Shown here one piece after another: positions 8,072 to 19,129 of a stretch of DNA of 44,851 bases. Made by a program: the position numbers and the translations under genes. Below the pieces are notes generated by a model. That model made no database searches and was not told where the DNA came from. It saw only the letters and a program-made list of their open reading frames with translations. The stretch is from Acidobacteriota bacterium (GTDB lineage Bacteria > Acidobacteriota > Blastocatellia > Pyrinomonadales > Pyrinomonadaceae): the NCBI GenBank assembly GCA_021323895.1, contig JAJPKD010000162.1, positions 1-44,851 on the forward strand. Direction: 5' to 3'. Every line of letters begins with the position of its first letter. The first letter of the stretch is position 1.

Positions 8072-9157
8072 TCATTTCCGGCTAAGTTTCACTGCTTTGT
8101 TGCTGTAATCCACCAGCGAATTAGATTTCAAATACGCGCGCGCTTTGGTGTCGTCCTTCAAATAAGCATCCCAGAACGCGATACTGGCAATCTTCACATA
8201 ATCGAACACAGCTTTCTGATCTGTGCGCTGGGCCAAGCGAGAGATCAATGGCCGGCGCGGGCCTTGAGCTGCGGACGGCTGCGCCAGCGCGCCCGTGAAC
8301 GACATGTGAAACGCGCCATCGAGCCACACGAGATATTTGTCCGGCGGCGGCGAATAGGTGTAAGGATCTTCACGCCAACTCGCCAATTGTCCCATCACAC
8401 CGGCGTCGTTGCTGCCGGTCATCGACATCGTGGGCCGCGTCAAGCTCTTCCACGACGATTCGGTCAAGCCATTCTGGCTCTTCCCCTGCGGCGACAGCAG
8501 CAACAACGCCCGAGGTCGATTGTCGGCAAAGCTTTGCCCTTTCGGTTGATTCGGAATGTCGAGCGTGACACCGCCGATCATTTGCGTCGTGAAGGCGCCA
8601 TAGGAATGGCCACCGACGCCGATGCGCTTCGAATCGATCTTGTTCTTTAACTGCGGCAAGCCCTTTGACAAATCGCCAACTGAATCAAGCACGAGCTTGA
8701 TGTCATCCACGCGATTAATCCAATCGTCATAGTTGAATCGGTATTCTTCGACTAGTTCGCGGGCGCTACTTGGAGCCTGCTCGCCTCTTTCGCGTCGCAG
8801 AGCGATCGAATCGTTATGTGTCGGCTGAATGACGACGTAACCATGTGTGGCCCAGAACTCGGTCAACGGAAAATAGTTTTTGCCCGAGCCACCCGCGCCG
8901 TGCGAAAAGACAATCAATGGGAATGGTCCACCGGACTTGGGAACCAAAATACGAATCGGCAAGTCTTTGTTACGCCGCGAGTCGTGAATGACTTGATCGA
9001 TCGTTTCGACGCTGAAACTTCCGCCAGCAAGTTTATAAGCCTCTCCTGAAGCTTTCGGCTTCTGCGCGCGCGCTTTGCGATAGAGCACTGCGCCGCCGAC
9101 GCAAACCAGAATCAGAATCAAACTAACCAGAGCCCCAGTTTTGCGCTTGATGTTCAT
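8072..9157 (-). CDS. membrane-anchored alpha/beta hydrolase (PAF-acetylhydrolase/chlorophyllase-like)
   Basis: A 361-residue protein with an N-terminal signal anchor (ALVSLILILVCVGGAVLY). The catalytic fold shows the oxyanion segment PLIVFSHGAGGSG, then GYVVIQPTHND, and the nucleophile elbow GGHSYGAFTT with Ser in GHSYG. The later segments RPTMSMTGSNDAGV and GAFHMSFTG are plausible Asp and His contributors to the triad. It resembles large secreted lipase-like hydrolases rather than the small dienelactone hydrolases; the substrate is unknown. It stands alone on the minus strand. Confidence 0.82.
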   Translation of the reverse strand: MNIKRKTGALVSLILILVCVGGAVLYRKARAQKPKASGEAYKLAGGSFSVETIDQVIHDSRRNKDLPIRILVPKSGGPFPLIVFSHGAGGSGKNYFPLTEFWATHGYVVIQPTHNDSIALRRERGEQAPSSARELVEEYRFNYDDWINRVDDIKLVLDSVGDLSKGLPQLKNKIDSKRIGVGGHSYGAFTTQMIGGVTLDIPNQPKGQSFADNRPRALLLLSPQGKSQNGLTESSWKSLTRPTMSMTGSNDAGVMGQLASWREDPYTYSPPPDKYLVWLDGAFHMSFTGALAQPSAAQGPRRPLISRLAQRTDQKAVFDYVKIASIAFWDAYLKDDTKARAYLKSNSLVDYSNKAVKLSRK

Positions 9158-9183
9158 GTTGATTTAGACGCGCACAGAAACGA

Positions 9184-9207
9184 AAAGGGCGGACAAGTCC
9201 GCCCTTT
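9184..9207. repeat. perfect palindrome between two minus-strand genes
   Basis: AAAGGGCGGAC and GTCCGCCCTTT flank a two-base AA spacer, giving an 11-bp stem. The core GGACAAGTCC resembles the inner hairpin of the 5325 element. It could end transcription of the small exported protein gene or of the hydrolase gene. Confidence 0.7.
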
Positions 9208-9236
9208 AGATTCAACCAATTTTTCTGGAAGCTAAT

Positions 9237-9623
9237 CTACTTTCGTTTCAGAATTACGCGTACCGGATCGCCTAGTTGCTCAGCCGGCACTTCGATTTCC
9301 TGGCTTTGGTAACCCTTCGCTTTGATCCTCAGCTTCAGCGTGCCCATGTGCAGCGGCGGCAGCACGGTGATGCCGCGCTCGTTGGTGTTGTCCCAGCTTT
9401 CGCAGAAAAACCCGTCCGTGCGCGTCGATTCTAGTTTGACGTACGCGTCTTTGATAGGATTTCCGTTTTCGTCACGAACCCGAACATCGGCGCGGCCGAC
9501 ACCATTCATGACTTTCGGCGCGATTCCCTGGCTGGGCGGATCGTCTTTTCTTGATTGCTCCTGCGCCGTTGCTACCGCAAACGCGGCGAGAATAACAAAG
9601 AGGATTGAAAGAACTTTCGACAT
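9237..9623 (-). CDS. exported carboxypeptidase-regulatory-like domain protein
   Basis: A 128-residue protein with a signal peptide (SKVLSILFVILAAFAVATAQ) and one beta-sandwich domain. ADVRVRDENGNPIKDAYVKL followed by TNERGITVLPPLHMGTLKLRIKAKGY is characteristic of carboxypeptidase regulatory-like (Ig-like) repeats. The start at 9623 is chosen because AGGAGT lies a few bases upstream and the signal peptide follows at once. It probably acts as an envelope or surface accessory protein; no partner is evident. Confidence 0.82.
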   Translation of the reverse strand: MSKVLSILFVILAAFAVATAQEQSRKDDPPSQGIAPKVMNGVGRADVRVRDENGNPIKDAYVKLESTRTDGFFCESWDNTNERGITVLPPLHMGTLKLRIKAKGYQSQEIEVPAEQLGDPVRVILKRK

Positions 9624-9860
9624 TGGGTTAACTCCTAATTTTTGAACTTGTGATGCCGAAACGACGTTGTCAGGAATCCGCAACGGCTTTGTCAATCGAT
9701 GGGCAAGAACTGTGGCTCGGGGGAGATTCCCACGACAGCGATCGGATTATACGATACGGCGGACGATCGTGGAAGAGGATTTGGGCTCGAAAAAAATCTG
9801 GAAAGCGCGCATTGTAGTTCCTGAAAGTAAATCGCTACGATCTCTGAGGAGGGGGCACTC

Positions 9861-10133
9861 ATGCTGATTCAATTTTTATTGTTGCTGCTGATCGCCGGAG
9901 TTTGCGGAGCGATCGGACAAGCCATCGGCGGTTACTCGCACGGTGGCTGCCTGGTTTCAATCGCGCTGGGTTTCATCGGAGCGCTGTTGGGAAGCTGGCT
10001 CGCGGGCAAGCTTGGTCTTCCGGAAATTCTGGCGCTACCAGTGGGTGGCTGGCGCTTCCCGGTGATTTGGTCGATCATCGGCGCCGCGCTGTTTGTCGCG
10101 CTGATAAATTTAGTAAGCCGGCGGCGGGTGTGA
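9861..10133 (+). CDS. GlsB/YeaQ/YmgE-family small membrane protein
   Basis: A 90-residue protein with three hydrophobic segments: FLLLLLIAGVCGAIGQAIGG, IALGFIGALLGSWLAG and VIWSIIGAALFVALINL. The glycine-patterned GFIGALLGSWLA core is typical of the transglycosylase-associated/GlsB family of stress-related membrane proteins. A strong ribosome site, GGAGGGGG, sits eight bases before the ATG. Function in the family is poorly defined. Confidence 0.85.
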   Translation: MLIQFLLLLLIAGVCGAIGQAIGGYSHGGCLVSIALGFIGALLGSWLAGKLGLPEILALPVGGWRFPVIWSIIGAALFVALINLVSRRRV

Positions 10134-10196
10134 TTAGTGTCAGTACCGCGAACGATAGTGAGCGGATCAAGAAATCGTTAAGGTTATCTGATTCGG

Positions 10197-10865
10197 CTAA
10201 CCCTCGCTGCCAGTATTATCACGGTGCGCATCAAACCACCACGCCCACACCATCGTTAGCCACGTCAGCAGCGAGAACGCCGCCAGCTTTTTGACGCTCG
10301 ACGGAGGTGGGCCAAAGATAGTTCCCAGGTATCCGGCTAACAGGAACACAACGAACACGAGAAAAGCCCACAATCCGATTTTGTCTTTCGCGCGCGTCAC
10401 ACTCTGATAAATCAATGCGCCGGCAGCCAGCATCAAAACCTCGATGGCGATAGTCCACCAGCGATGATTCCACACGCTCAGACCGTACACGCGACCGTTC
10501 GCGATCAACGGCAAGTCAGGCACATGCACAATCCAATCGAGCACCCAATGACTGACGACCCCGATCCAAATCACAATCGCTCCCGCGACGTAACGCGTAA
10601 ATCCAAAATAGATCGACGCGAACAACGTGGCCCAACCAACCACTGCCACCAAGCCGTGTGAAATTGGATACGAATCGAACTGCAGGCGAAGAAAAGGATT
10701 GTTGCTTGGCACGATCGAAACGTGTTCCCAACCAATCAAAACAAAAATCGGCCAAATTAGATCAAGCAGGATCGGCGCAGCAATCAACAAACCGAGTGAA
10801 GTACGTGGTGCGAATTTTTTCGCAGCCAAGCCAATAGCATAGTGTCCGACAAACATTCGCGCCAC
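10197..10865 (-). CDS. polytopic membrane protein, YdjM/DUF457-like
   Basis: A 222-residue protein with about six membrane segments. MFVGHYAIGLAAKKFAP at the start, SYPISHGLVAVVGW in the middle and GVVSHWVLDWIVHVPDLPL carry conserved His/Asp positions of the membrane-bound metal-dependent hydrolase group (YdjM/DUF457). The catalytic role is inferred only from this pattern. The start may be the Met at residue 1 or at residue 4. It faces the respiratory operon divergently. Confidence 0.7.
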   Translation of the reverse strand: MARMFVGHYAIGLAAKKFAPRTSLGLLIAAPILLDLIWPIFVLIGWEHVSIVPSNNPFLRLQFDSYPISHGLVAVVGWATLFASIYFGFTRYVAGAIVIWIGVVSHWVLDWIVHVPDLPLIANGRVYGLSVWNHRWWTIAIEVLMLAAGALIYQSVTRAKDKIGLWAFLVFVVFLLAGYLGTIFGPPPSSVKKLAAFSLLTWLTMVWAWWFDAHRDNTGSEG

Positions 10866-11041
10866 TCTAACATTTTATTTCATTCGTCGATTGAAAAAAT
10901 CTTCACGTGCCGTTAAAGTAGGCAATCTGCAATTCATTCTGAGTTTAAGGAATGTCGTTTAGCTGCGGGTTACGACCCGCGTGCTCGCGAGGGGAGATGC
11001 GTTGTACTGCGCCTTCAATCGGGCACAAAGTCTGATTGGCG
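10866..11041 (+). promoter_or_regulatory. probable promoter and leader region of the act-cox operon
   Basis: A 176-base divergent gap between the YdjM-like gene and actA. It must hold the start signals of the respiratory operon, because actA is the first gene of a run of plus-strand genes with short gaps. I cannot pick a convincing -35/-10 pair. It contains a short hairpin element (GCGGGT-TACG-ACCCGC, 10965-10980) preceded by CGTTTAG, a word shared with the 5325 and 19094 repeats. Confidence 0.45.
10956..10980. repeat. short hairpin related to the CGTTTAG family
   Basis: CGTTTAGCT is followed by GCGGGT, loop TACG and ACCCGC. It lies in the actA leader, about 60 bases before the start codon. 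Confidence 0.55.
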
Positions 11042-11710
11042 ATGCCACAGATTTTTCGACACAGCACTAATTACTTAGCGCGAGCCACGATCTTTGGCGC
11101 GATCTTTATTTTGCTCGCCGCGCTTTGGGTAACTGCCGAGATTACTCGCTCTGGTTGGAACACCGGGCAGTACATCGAGCGGCAGCAACCAATTCAATTC
11201 AGCCACAAGCACCACGTGGGCGACGACGGCATCGATTGCCGTTACTGTCACACCACCGTCGAGACATCGGCCTCCGCCGGAATACCTTCGACGCAGATCT
11301 GCATGAATTGTCATAAACAGATCTGGGCGGACAGTCCTTATCTCGAACCTGTCCGCGCGAGTTTCAAGACCGGCAAGCCGCTCGAGTGGATTCGCGTGCA
11401 TGACTTGCCGGACTTTGCGTACTTCAATCACTCGATTCACGTCGCCAAGGGTGTCGGCTGTTCGACTTGCCATGGCCGCATCGATCAGATGCCGGTCGTG
11501 TCGCAGACTCAGTCGCTGCAAATGGAATGGTGTCTGGAGTGTCATCGCGCGCCGGAAAAATTCATTAGACCTAAGGATCAGATTTTCAATATGGAATGGC
11601 GCGAGCGAAATAGTTCGAAGGACGAAATCGCGCAGGGTGTTGATTTGAAAGCGAAGTATCACATTCAAGGAGCGAATCTTTTGACAAGCTGTTCGACTTG
11701 TCATCGGTAG
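11042..11710 (+). CDS. actA: alternative complex III subunit ActA, pentaheme cytochrome c
   Basis: A 222-residue protein with one N-terminal membrane anchor (ATIFGAIFILLAALWV) and five CxxCH heme sites: C66-H70, C87-H91, C140-H144, C164-H168 and C217-H221. Five hemes, a single anchor and position directly before actB define ActA of alternative complex III, the quinol:electron-acceptor oxidoreductase that replaces cytochrome bc1. The hemes face the periplasm and pass electrons to ActE or directly to the oxidase. A TTG two codons upstream (11036) is an alternative start. Confidence 0.94.
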   Translation: MPQIFRHSTNYLARATIFGAIFILLAALWVTAEITRSGWNTGQYIERQQPIQFSHKHHVGDDGIDCRYCHTTVETSASAGIPSTQICMNCHKQIWADSPYLEPVRASFKTGKPLEWIRVHDLPDFAYFNHSIHVAKGVGCSTCHGRIDQMPVVSQTQSLQMEWCLECHRAPEKFIRPKDQIFNMEWRERNSSKDEIAQGVDLKAKYHIQGANLLTSCSTCHR

Positions 11711-11720
11711 GCCTGGGTAC

Positions 11721-11737
11721 GCAGGCCTCTGGCCTGC
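11721..11737. repeat. palindrome between actA and actB
   Basis: GCAGGCC, loop TCT, GGCCTGC, followed by TCTTTT. It fills most of the 35-base gap and could be a weak terminator or processing site. Confidence 0.6.
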
Positions 11738-11745
11738 TCTTTTAG

Positions 11746-14955
<3,210 letters not shown>

Positions 14956-14982
14956 TTACTTGATTCTGAGGTTAGCTTTTTT

Positions 14983-15074
14983 GATCTTTGTACTTTGTTC
15001 TTTGTGCTTAGTCGATCGCTAGTTCCGTGATGTTGACATAGCGAACAAAGTACAACGCTCAAAGTACTAAGCAC
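14983..15074. repeat. inverted heptamer arrays between actB and actC
   Basis: The left arm has units GATCTTT, GTACTTT, GTTCTTT and GTGCTTA. The right arm ends GAACAAAGTAC, AACGCTC, AAAGTAC, TAAGCAC. GTACTTTGTTC (14990-15000) and GAACAAAGTAC (15043-15053) are an 11-base perfect inverted repeat, and GTGCTTA pairs with TAAGCAC. It fills most of the 129-base gap. Confidence 0.85.
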
Positions 15075-15084
15075 GTTATTACTA

Positions 15085-16467
15085 ATGGACGAACAGCGAC
15101 ACGACGAGCTTCATTCATCCGTTCACGCGACGCACCCGGTCGTGGGGACTGAGCTGACCTTTGGCTCGGTCACCGACAAGATCAGCGCGATCGTTTTGAA
15201 GCGCAAGACGCCGATTGGCTGGTTCATCGGCTTTGCGATTTCGTTCGCGCTGTTCCAGTTGATGATGCTGGCGATGGTGAAGCTCTTCTTCGTCGGCATC
15301 GGCGAATGGGGCGTCAATGTTCCGGTCGCCTGGGGCATGGACATCCTCAACTTCGTCTGGTGGATCGGCATCGGCCATGCGGGCACTTTGATCTCGGCGA
15401 TTCTGCTGCTGCTGCGACAGAAGTGGCGCACGTCGATCAATCGATTCGCCGAAGCGATGACTTTGTTCGCGGTCGCGCAAGCCGGCATGTATCCGATCAT
15501 GCACCTGGGCCGGCCGTGGCTCGCCTACTGGCTGTTCCCTTACCCAAACACGATGGGCATCTGGCCGCAATTTCGCAGCCCGCTCATGTAGGACGTGTTC
15601 GCGGTTTCGACTTATGCGACGGTGTCAGCGATGTTCTGGTTCGTCGGATTGATTCCGGATTTTGCGACGCTGCGCGATCGGGCGAACAGCAAAGCCTTCC
15701 GGTTGATCTACGGACTCTTGGCGATGGGTTGGCGCGGATCGGCCCGGCACTGGCATCGCTACGAAATGGCGTACCTGCTGCTCGCCGGACTGGCCACGCC
15801 GCTCGTGCTTTCAGTGCACACGATCGTCAGCTTCGACTTCGCAGTCGGCATCATTCCAGGTTGGCACGCAACGATCTTCCCGCCGTACTTCGTCGCCGGC
15901 GCGATCTATGCCGGCTTTGCGATGGTTTTGTTGCTGACGATTCCGCTGCGAAAGATTTATGGCCTCGAGAGCTTCATCACGATGCGCCACATGAACAACA
16001 TGGCAAAGGTGATGCTGGCGACCGGCCTGATAGTTTTCTACGGCTACCTGATCGAAGCGTTCTTCGGTTGGTACAGCGGCAATCATTACGAACGCTTCAT
16101 GATTTGGAACCGCATGCACGGCCCGTACGCGCCGTACTATTGGGCGCTCATTTTCTGTAACGGCCTGACGCCGCAGTTGCTGTGGTTCAAGAAGATTCGC
16201 GCAAACCTGGTGCTGTTGTGGATCATTTCGGTAATCGTGAGCATCGGCATGTGGCTTGAGCGGTTCGTAATTGTCGTGACGAGTTTGCATCGGGATTTTC
16301 TGCCCTCATCGTGGGGCATGTATCAGCCATCGCAATGGGATTGGGCAATGTATGTCGGCACCATCGGGTTTTTCTTTGCGCTCTTGTTCCTGTTCATTCG
16401 GTTCTTACCGATGATTTCGATCTTCGAGATGCGCACGATTTTGCCGGCTGCGGAAGTTGAAGAATAG
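15085..16467 (+). pseudogene. actC: alternative complex III subunit ActC (NrfD-like), interrupted by an in-frame TAG
   Basis: The frame encodes about 460 residues of an NrfD/PsrC-like quinol-binding membrane subunit. It is continuous except for TAG at 15589-15591 (codon 169). Before it: [13 protein letters not shown], the [20 protein letters not shown] helix, and [18 protein letters not shown]. After it: DVFAVSTYATVSAMFWFVG, LIPDFATLRDR, and further helices to MRTILPAAEVEE. In relatives the residue between SPL(M/V) and DVF is, to my knowledge, Trp, so TGG to TAG is a single-base change. All other helices look intact and codon use is unchanged. The gene sits in a complete operon where loss of ActC should disable the complex. 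A sequencing error, a recent nonsense mutation or a nonsense suppressor are all possible. Confidence 0.88.
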
Positions 16468-16539
16468 TGTCAGAAGCCCGCGCGTAAGCAAGGGCTCGCT
16501 TACAAAGGTTGCCCTCCCTGACGGTCGGGCTTCTGACAC
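16467..16539. repeat. 73-base inverted-repeat element, copy 1
   Basis: Outer arms GTGTCAGAAGCCCG (16467-16480) and CGGGCTTCTGACAC (16526-16539) are perfectly complementary. The interior resembles the second copy at 30136-30208. It begins at the last base of the actC stop codon and ends 18 bases before actD, so it forms almost the whole intergenic spacer. Confidence 0.9.
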
Positions 16540-16557
16540 GAACAGTCAATTGAGTTC

Positions 16558-17106
16558 ATGAAGCAAGGCAAGCCACACAAATCTCTCTACGGCGTGATGG
16601 CCCAGTTCGATAACCCGAGCCAGTTGGTGGCGGCGGCGAAAGAGACTTATGCCGCGGGTTATCGACAGATTAATGGCTACTCGCCGTTTCCGATCGAAGA
16701 GCTGTCGGAAGCGATCGGTTTCCGGCGCACGGCGCTGCCCTTGATCGTTCTGATTGGCGGAATCCTCGGCGGGCTGGGCGGATTTTTCATGCAGTACTGG
16801 ATGGAAGTGATCGACTATCCAATCAACGTCGGCGGCAAGCCGTTCAATAGTTGGCCGGCGTTCATTCCGATCACGTTTGAATGCACAGTCTTGGTGGCGG
16901 CATTTTCTGCCGTGCTCGGAATGCTTGCGCTGAACAAGCTGCCGCAACCGTATCATCGGGTTTTCAATGCGCCGCACTTTGCGCTGGCGACACGCGATAG
17001 TTTCTTTTTAGTGATCGAATCGAAAGATCCAAAGTTCGATCACGATGAAGCGGTTCGCTTCTTAAAGACTTTGGATCCGAGAGAAGTTGTTGATGTGGAA
17101 CTCTAG
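16558..17106 (+). CDS. actD: alternative complex III subunit ActD
   Basis: A 182-residue DUF3341-family protein. The N-terminal soluble part begins SLYGVMAQFDNPSQLVAAAK and includes GYRQINGYSPFPIEEL, a hallmark of ActD. Two membrane helices follow (ALPLIVLIGGILGGLGGFFM and TFECTVLVAAFSAVLGMLAL), enclosing the INVGGKPFNSWPAFIPI loop. It anchors the cytoplasmic side of the complex; no redox cofactor is expected. Its end overlaps the start region of actE. Confidence 0.95.
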   Translation: MKQGKPHKSLYGVMAQFDNPSQLVAAAKETYAAGYRQINGYSPFPIEELSEAIGFRRTALPLIVLIGGILGGLGGFFMQYWMEVIDYPINVGGKPFNSWPAFIPITFECTVLVAAFSAVLGMLALNKLPQPYHRVFNAPHFALATRDSFFLVIESKDPKFDHDEAVRFLKTLDPREVVDVEL

Positions 17107-17857
17107 AGAACAGAAGGCAGTTTGCAGAAATCAGAAAGCGGCATCAGCGGCTCGCCGCGTTGTTGTTTCCTGCCTCCTGCTTTTTGCCTTCTGCCTTCTG
17201 TCTTCCGGCTGCCGCCGCGACATGCAGGACCAGCCGAAGGCGATCGCCTATCGCGAGAATAAGTTCTACAAGGACGGCACGGGATCACGCCCGCTAGTTG
17301 AAGGCACTGTACCGCGTGGCTACTTGCGCGAAGATCGCGAGCTGTATCTCGGAAAGAAACTGACAGCGACTTCTTCGCAAACGGGCCCATTGATGACGCA
17401 ACCTGCGGGCGGACAATCTACCGCGCCGCAGACGCAGCTGCCGACTTCGCCGGTGAATCAAGCGAGCGCGAATCCATATCCGGATGACGTCGATACATTC
17501 CCGTTTGCGATTACGAAAGACGACATGAAGCGCGGCGAAGAGCGCTACAACATTTACTGTTCCGTCTGTCACGGCATGACAGGTTATGGCGACGGCATGA
17601 TCGCGCGGCGCGGATTCAACAAACCGGCGCCGGCCAATTATCACCAGGATCGTCTGCGACAAGCGCCGGTGGGCCATTTCTTTGACGTGATGACGAACGG
17701 CTGGGGCGCAATGCCGTCGTATGCATCGCAGGTTTCGGTGGAAGATCGTTGGCGCATCGCGGCGTACATTCGCGCGTTGCAGGTGAGCCAGATGAAGCCA
17801 GGCAGCAGCCCGACCGTTACGGAGGGCTCGAATACGCAGGCAGGAAAGACAAAGTAG
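17093..17857 (+). CDS. actE: alternative complex III subunit ActE, monoheme cytochrome c lipoprotein
   Basis: A 254-residue protein with a lipoprotein-type signal ending LLSSGC (lipobox Cys at residue 40) and one heme site, CSVCH (C156-H160). The following GMTGYGDGMIARRGF and MPSYASQVSVEDRWRIAAYI are typical of the ActE cytochrome c fold, with the axial Met in MPSYA. It is periplasmic and membrane-tethered, probably the exit heme toward the oxidase. The start ATG overlaps the actD end by 14 bases. Residues about 7-38, including the hydrophobic core of the signal, are encoded by heptamer repeats of CAGAAGG/CCTTCTG type. Confidence 0.92.
   Translation: MWNSREQKAVCRNQKAASAARRVVVSCLLLFAFCLLSSGCRRDMQDQPKAIAYRENKFYKDGTGSRPLVEGTVPRGYLREDRELYLGKKLTATSSQTGPLMTQPAGGQSTAPQTQLPTSPVNQASANPYPDDVDTFPFAITKDDMKRGEERYNIYCSVCHGMTGYGDGMIARRGFNKPAPANYHQDRLRQAPVGHFFDVMTNGWGAMPSYASQVSVEDRWRIAAYIRALQVSQMKPGSSPTVTEGSNTQAGKTK
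17111..17207. repeat. inverted heptamer arrays forming the actE signal peptide
   Basis: Left units CAGAAGG, CAGTTTG, CAGAAAT, CAGAAAG; right units CCTGCCT, CCTGCTT, TTTGCCT, TCTGCCT, TCTGTCT. CAGAAGGCAG (17111-17120) and CTGCCTTCTG (17191-17200) are perfectly complementary. The right arm encodes SCLLLFAFCLLSS. Confidence 0.85.
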
Positions 17858-17881
17858 GTTCAAGCGCGTTCCGCGCGCTTG

Positions 17882-17904
17882 GCGGGCAGGGATGCCCGCG
17901 CTCC
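17882..17904 (+). repeat. hairpin repeat, GCTCC-tail family, at the actF start
   Basis: GCGGGCA, loop GGGA, TGCCCGC, GCTCC, ending four bases before the actF ATG. It occupies the position of the ribosome-binding site. It is preceded by another small palindrome, AAGCGCG/CGCGCTT. Confidence 0.85.
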
Positions 17905-17908
17905 GTTT

Positions 17909-19093
17909 ATGAAGCAACTAGGTTACACACCGCCAACTGAACTGAAAGGCATCAGCATGCGCGCGCTGATCGTGGGTGTGGTGTTCCTAGTATTGCTCGC
18001 CATCGGCGCATTCGTCGATCGCGCCCAGTTCTTCCGCGCATACCTGGTCGGCTTTGTTTTCTGGAGCGGTATCACCCTCGGCAGTTTGGCGCTGCTGATG
18101 TTGCAGCATCTGACCGGCGGCGTTTGGGGATTGATCATTCGGCGCGTGCTCGAAGCCTCGACGCGAACGCTGCCGCTAATGGTGATTCTGTTTGTGCCCA
18201 TCATCATTGGGCTGAAATCGCTCTATCCGTGGACCGACACCGCGTTCATGCATCAGACGGAAGCGCTGGCGCAGAAGATCAGTTTCCTAAATCCGGGCTT
18301 CTTCATCATTCGCGCCGCGATCTATTTTGCGTTCTGGTCGGCATGCGCCGGACTCTTGAATTGGTTCTCGCTGCTCCAGGATCGCACCGATCAAAAGAGA
18401 CATCGCAAGCGCATGCAGATGGTCAGCGGTCCCGGCCTCGCGTTCTTGATCGTCTCAATCACGTTCGCGGCAATCGATTGGGTGATGTCGCTCGAACCGG
18501 GCTGGTCTTCAACGATCTTCGGTCTGATATTCGTCGCCGCGTGGAGCCTGAGCGCGCTGTCATTCACGATCCTGGTGATGTCGTGGCTAACGCGACGCGC
18601 GCCGATGAATGAAGTCGTGCAGCGATCGCATTTTCACGATTGGGGCAACCTGCTGCTGGCGCTCGTGATGCTGTGGACGTACTTCGCGTTCTCGCAATAT
18701 TTGCTGATTTGGTCGGGTAACTTGCCCGAGGAGACGGCCTGGTATGTCGCGCGCAAGCACGATGGATGGGGCGTAATCGCGCTCGCCATCGTGATTCTGC
18801 AATTCGCGTTTCCGTTTTTGACTTTATTGTCGCGCGCAGCAAAAAAGAGCGCCGATCGTTTGGCGACGTTAGCGCTACTGATTCTGATCATGCGGGTCCT
18901 GGACGTAATTTGGTTGATCGAGCCCGCATATTATCGCGAACATTTTCATTTGAGTTGGATGGACATCGTCGCGCCCATCGCGATGGGTGGATTGTGGATT
19001 GCGACTTTCGCGTGGCAGTTGCAGAAGCGATCGCTGATGCCGATTAATGATCCGCAGATCGAGCAGGCGTTGGAGCCGGTTCATGAGCATTGA
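17909..19093 (+). CDS. actF: alternative complex III subunit ActF (NrfD-like, truncated quinol subunit)
   Basis: A 394-residue polytopic membrane protein with about ten helices, related to ActC. ALIVGVVFLVLLAIGAFVD starts the first helix. GFVFWSGITLGSLALLMLQHLTGG is the conserved NrfD/ActF segment, and LDVIWLIEPAYYREHFHLSW the C-terminal signature. The frame opens at a TTG at 17879, but residues before MKQLGY come from a hairpin repeat (AGRDARAP), so the ATG at 17909 is preferred. ActF pairs with ActC in the membrane and may take part in proton translocation. It remains intact while actC carries a stop. Confidence 0.94.
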   Translation: MKQLGYTPPTELKGISMRALIVGVVFLVLLAIGAFVDRAQFFRAYLVGFVFWSGITLGSLALLMLQHLTGGVWGLIIRRVLEASTRTLPLMVILFVPIIIGLKSLYPWTDTAFMHQTEALAQKISFLNPGFFIIRAAIYFAFWSACAGLLNWFSLLQDRTDQKRHRKRMQMVSGPGLAFLIVSITFAAIDWVMSLEPGWSSTIFGLIFVAAWSLSALSFTILVMSWLTRRAPMNEVVQRSHFHDWGNLLLALVMLWTYFAFSQYLLIWSGNLPEETAWYVARKHDGWGVIALAIVILQFAFPFLTLLSRAAKKSADRLATLALLILIMRVLDVIWLIEPAYYREHFHLSWMDIVAPIAMGGLWIATFAWQLQKRSLMPINDPQIEQALEPVHEH

Positions 19094-19117
19094 CGTTTAG
19101 AGGCGGGCCTCTAAACG
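19094..19117. repeat. perfect CGTTTAGAGGC palindrome
   Basis: CGTTTAGAGGC and GCCTCTAAACG with a GG spacer, starting directly after the actF stop and filling most of the 36-base gap. It shares its outer word with the 5325-5378 element. Confidence 0.8.
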
Positions 19118-19129
19118 AAAATTAGGTTA

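Noticed and set aside
9624-9860. Possible small gene or RNA in the 237-base gap
   Set aside because: No convincing frame, hairpin or promoter was seen beyond the ribosome site of the GlsB-like gene.
15589-15591. TAG in actC as a pyrrolysine codon
   Set aside because: Relatives have Trp here, no pyrrolysine system is visible, and a single-base change from TGG explains it more simply.
17879-17908. TTG start for actF giving AGRDARAP
   Set aside because: The residues come from the hairpin repeat, and the ATG at 17909 gives the normal ActF N-terminus.
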